Source: Chlorobiota bacterium
GTDB taxonomy: Bacteria; Bacteroidota; Bacteroidia; Bacteroidales; B39-G9
Direction: 5' to 3'
Length of the DNA stretch: 54,223 nucleotides
NCBI GenBank assembly: GCA_013152655.1
Contig: JAADFW010000165.1
Location: 1 to 54,223 of the forward strand
Shown here one piece after another: positions 53,501 through 54,223 of the stretch. The notes beneath the pieces are model-generated. The model searched no databases and was not told the DNA's origin. It was given only the letters and a program-made list of their open reading frames with translations. The stretch's first letter is position 1, and each line of letters opens with the position of its first letter. The position numbers and the translations under genes were made by a program.

Positions 53501-54223
53501 ACACACCTCCTGTTATCAGTAAAATTAATGTTATTGATTCGGTAACATTGGATGTAATATTCTCAGAAATTCTGGAACAAACTTACGCCGAAAATAAAGC
53601 TAATTACAGTATAATTCCTCAAAACACTTCTTCAATAGTAGTGAATTCAGCCACTTTTGACATGATAAACAAAAACAAAGTTACACTTTCCATTTCTGAA
53701 TTGGTTACTGACAATTATACTTTAATTATAAATAACGTGAAAGATACAGCTAATTTACTAATGCTGAATGAAATGCAAAGTTTTAAATATATTATTCCAC
53801 CTGTTTTTGGCGATGTGGTAATTAATGAAATTATGGCCGACCCGTCACCGGTTGTTTATTTACCCGAATATGATTTTGTTGAATTGTATAATACAACCAA
53901 TTATCCTGTTTATCTTGAAGACTGGACTATTACTATTGGTGAAAAACAACATACATTTGCTATTGATACTTTACCAGCTGATAGTTTCCTGATTGTTTGT
54001 CCTTCTTCTTCGGTTTCTAATTTTGAGATTTATGGATTAACTTCCGGAATATTAAGCACTTCAGATTTAACTAATGCAGGAAAAAATATTATTTTAAAAA
54101 ATAATTCGGGAAACATAATTAGTAATGTTTTTTATTCCGATACGTGGTATGCCGACCCGCAAAAAGAAGAAGGCGGATGGTCGCTGGAGAAGATTGACCC
54201 GCTGAACAACTGTTCCACGTCAG
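50551..54223 (+). CDS. Large secreted surface protein with lamin-tail domain (3' end cut by window)
   Basis: At least 1224 residues, open to the window end. A signal peptide (about 1-21, ending GFSQ) is followed by a lectin-like/'anchor' region, and two related modules of about 160 residues beginning near 251 (TGGTISSLSDT...FKITDSGAGDG...NSHPANEANW) and near 525 (DGTISSLTTV...FKITDSGSGDL...NAHPANEASW). A beta-sandwich region follows (about 780-980), then a Big-like part and a lamin-tail domain starting about 1088 (VINEIMADPSP...FVELYNTT). Likely cell-surface adhesion or structural protein; type IX sorting would be expected at the missing C-terminus. No interruption was seen. Confidence 0.8.
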   Translation, partial: MKIKICILVSLLISSLYGFSQIQDDFDDDEFNSNPTWYGNISGFEVVNPPTTGNGSIDVTALNDNHVLRSKSTQNDVVLTTPSNLAYGEWKFSVADGSGWSISNKNDYFIILISDDSTTTKLKDGASLNFNGYYLRYDGDSSDQFILYKQTGTTEEVVLDTDFPSVVDNTNSPAGYSIKITRDITGLWSVYIDSVFESTATTQRGISVTDNTFQTSQWFGISTNIANASDTRLLYFDNLFIINKDFDTDIQLPTAQITGGTISSLSDTKNEAVSVLKFKITDSGAGDGLPTFINTISIFNSHPANEANWASQLGGIALNDGTSDLLTDSVIISTEKITVYLSPDELTINDGNSKEITFSVYLNTSGIEDGKKLMFFIDADNHNWQADDKGSEILSNFTSDVVSNIFTTDVSGTELLFSNEPDTVNINQNFAITVSSIDENQNEDTDENTLVALSVNNGTGSISSATGLSQNMVNGTISWNDLQYDTLSTFKIVAQAPGYIPDTTQIITSVSDTNSIIENPTVQIPDGTISSLTTVIDSAFPVFKFKITDSGSGDLLATSMSNIVIKNAHPANEASWGNTIAGVLLNNGTNVPINTTVITDEEISISLNEGVLQINDSNSSEVALLIYLKSNNLIDNSVLQFKIDSVNHGLESYSAGSGFSSVFSSPVLSNKISIEVNATKFKIETQPEKVNIYSDFALSFTPTDENDNTDSDYNGNLTLSKYSGIGTLSSGSDLTGTFLNGNVNWTDLQFTTAVEFQIEASSADFTNIITDTIQAILPFYDENFETGNLVGWNDTTDWVAGTTNPINGSYSLKHNLSSVSGQSYISHSLNNVSFNSGTVTWQMVIKNGNWDPTSTNYFGFYLMSDSANFSGDSINAYAIGVNLSGSDDFLKLWKINPGGSYTSLITSNLNWNANDTVSIEVNRTANGLWTLKYALNNAFNNLATVGTASDTNSISSNYYGLLFNYSSTRAGQIWCDDIQIYEKDTPPVISKINVIDSVTLDVIFSEILEQTYAENKANYSIIPQNTSSIVVNSATFDMINKNKVTLSISELVTDNYTLIINNVKDTANLLMLNEMQSFKYIIPPVFGDVVINEIMADPSPVVYLPEYDFVELYNTTNYPVYLEDWTITIGEKQHTFAIDTLPADSFLIVCPSSSVSNFEIYGLTSGILSTSDLTNAGKNIILKNNSGNIISNVFYSDTWYADPQKEEGGWSLEKIDPLNNCSTS

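Noticed and set aside
1-54223. CRISPR array, rRNA operon, prophage or intact insertion sequence
   Set aside because: No regular direct repeats with spacers, no rRNA sequence, no integrase or transposase frame were seen.

Overview
The window is about 54 kb of AT-rich DNA from a member of the Bacteroidota, most likely a Bacteroidales-like anaerobe or facultative anaerobe. The evidence is: promoters of the Bacteroidota primary-sigma type (TTTG, about 19 bases, TAnnTTTG) and no clear Shine-Dalgarno sites; a PorU2-like C25 protease of the type IX secretion world; a DUF2723 membrane protein; bS16 with a long charged tail; many exported beta-barrel proteins; and a HydF hydrogenase-maturation GTPase, which points to anaerobic hydrogen metabolism. 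The genus cannot be named from the sequence alone.

Layout. 1-4.7 kb: a GIY-YIG protein, tRNA-Gln, a DUF2723 protein with a polysaccharide deacetylase, tRNA-Ala and tRNA-Met. 4.9-10.5 kb: a START-like protein, then an LptF/G-type permease, two glycosyltransferases and ribBA in a tight rightward run (envelope assembly plus riboflavin). 10.5-15.5 kb: a leftward series of exported proteins (beta-barrel, LVIVD lipoprotein, TlpA-like thioredoxin, lipoprotein) and an alpha-carbonic anhydrase. 15.6-18.7 kb: a GC-rich structured repeat, folK, upp, radC, rpsT and tRNA-Glu. 18.9-22.1 kb: one 1078-residue flavin/iron-sulfur fusion oxidoreductase. 22.1-24.2 kb: an AAA ATPase between clusters of repeat-like intergenic sequence. 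24.2-32.5 kb: hydF, a barrel protein, a 1627-residue PorU2-like protein and an M20 amidohydrolase. 32.5-34.3 kb: an ECF sigma factor overlapping a protein that joins an anti-sigma-like N-terminus, one membrane helix and a beta-barrel. 34.5-41 kb: a saccharopine-dehydrogenase-like enzyme, a two-component system divergent from an acidic exported protein with phased TTAAC repeats between them, and a TPR histidine kinase. 41.3-44.3 kb: rpsP-rimM and a CapD/FlaA1-type nucleotide-sugar dehydratase. 44.8-48.9 kb: gatE-gatD, the archaeal-type tRNA-dependent amidotransferase, then a Nudix hydrolase. 49-54.2 kb: a cold-shock protein, asd, and a large surface protein that runs off the end.

Most striking points. 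(1) Linked gatE and gatD, classically an archaeal enzyme, in a bacterial chromosome whose tRNA-Gln lies in the same window and has a U1-A72 pair. (2) The sigma factor with its inner-membrane/barrel fusion partner, which carries a duplicated cytoplasmic motif. (3) 10-bp-phased TTAAC repeats between a two-component operon and a divergent acidic exported protein. (4) A perfect 17-bp inverted repeat with a 75-nt loop just downstream of that gene. (5) The five-module redox fusion. Other genes are ordinary housekeeping or envelope functions.
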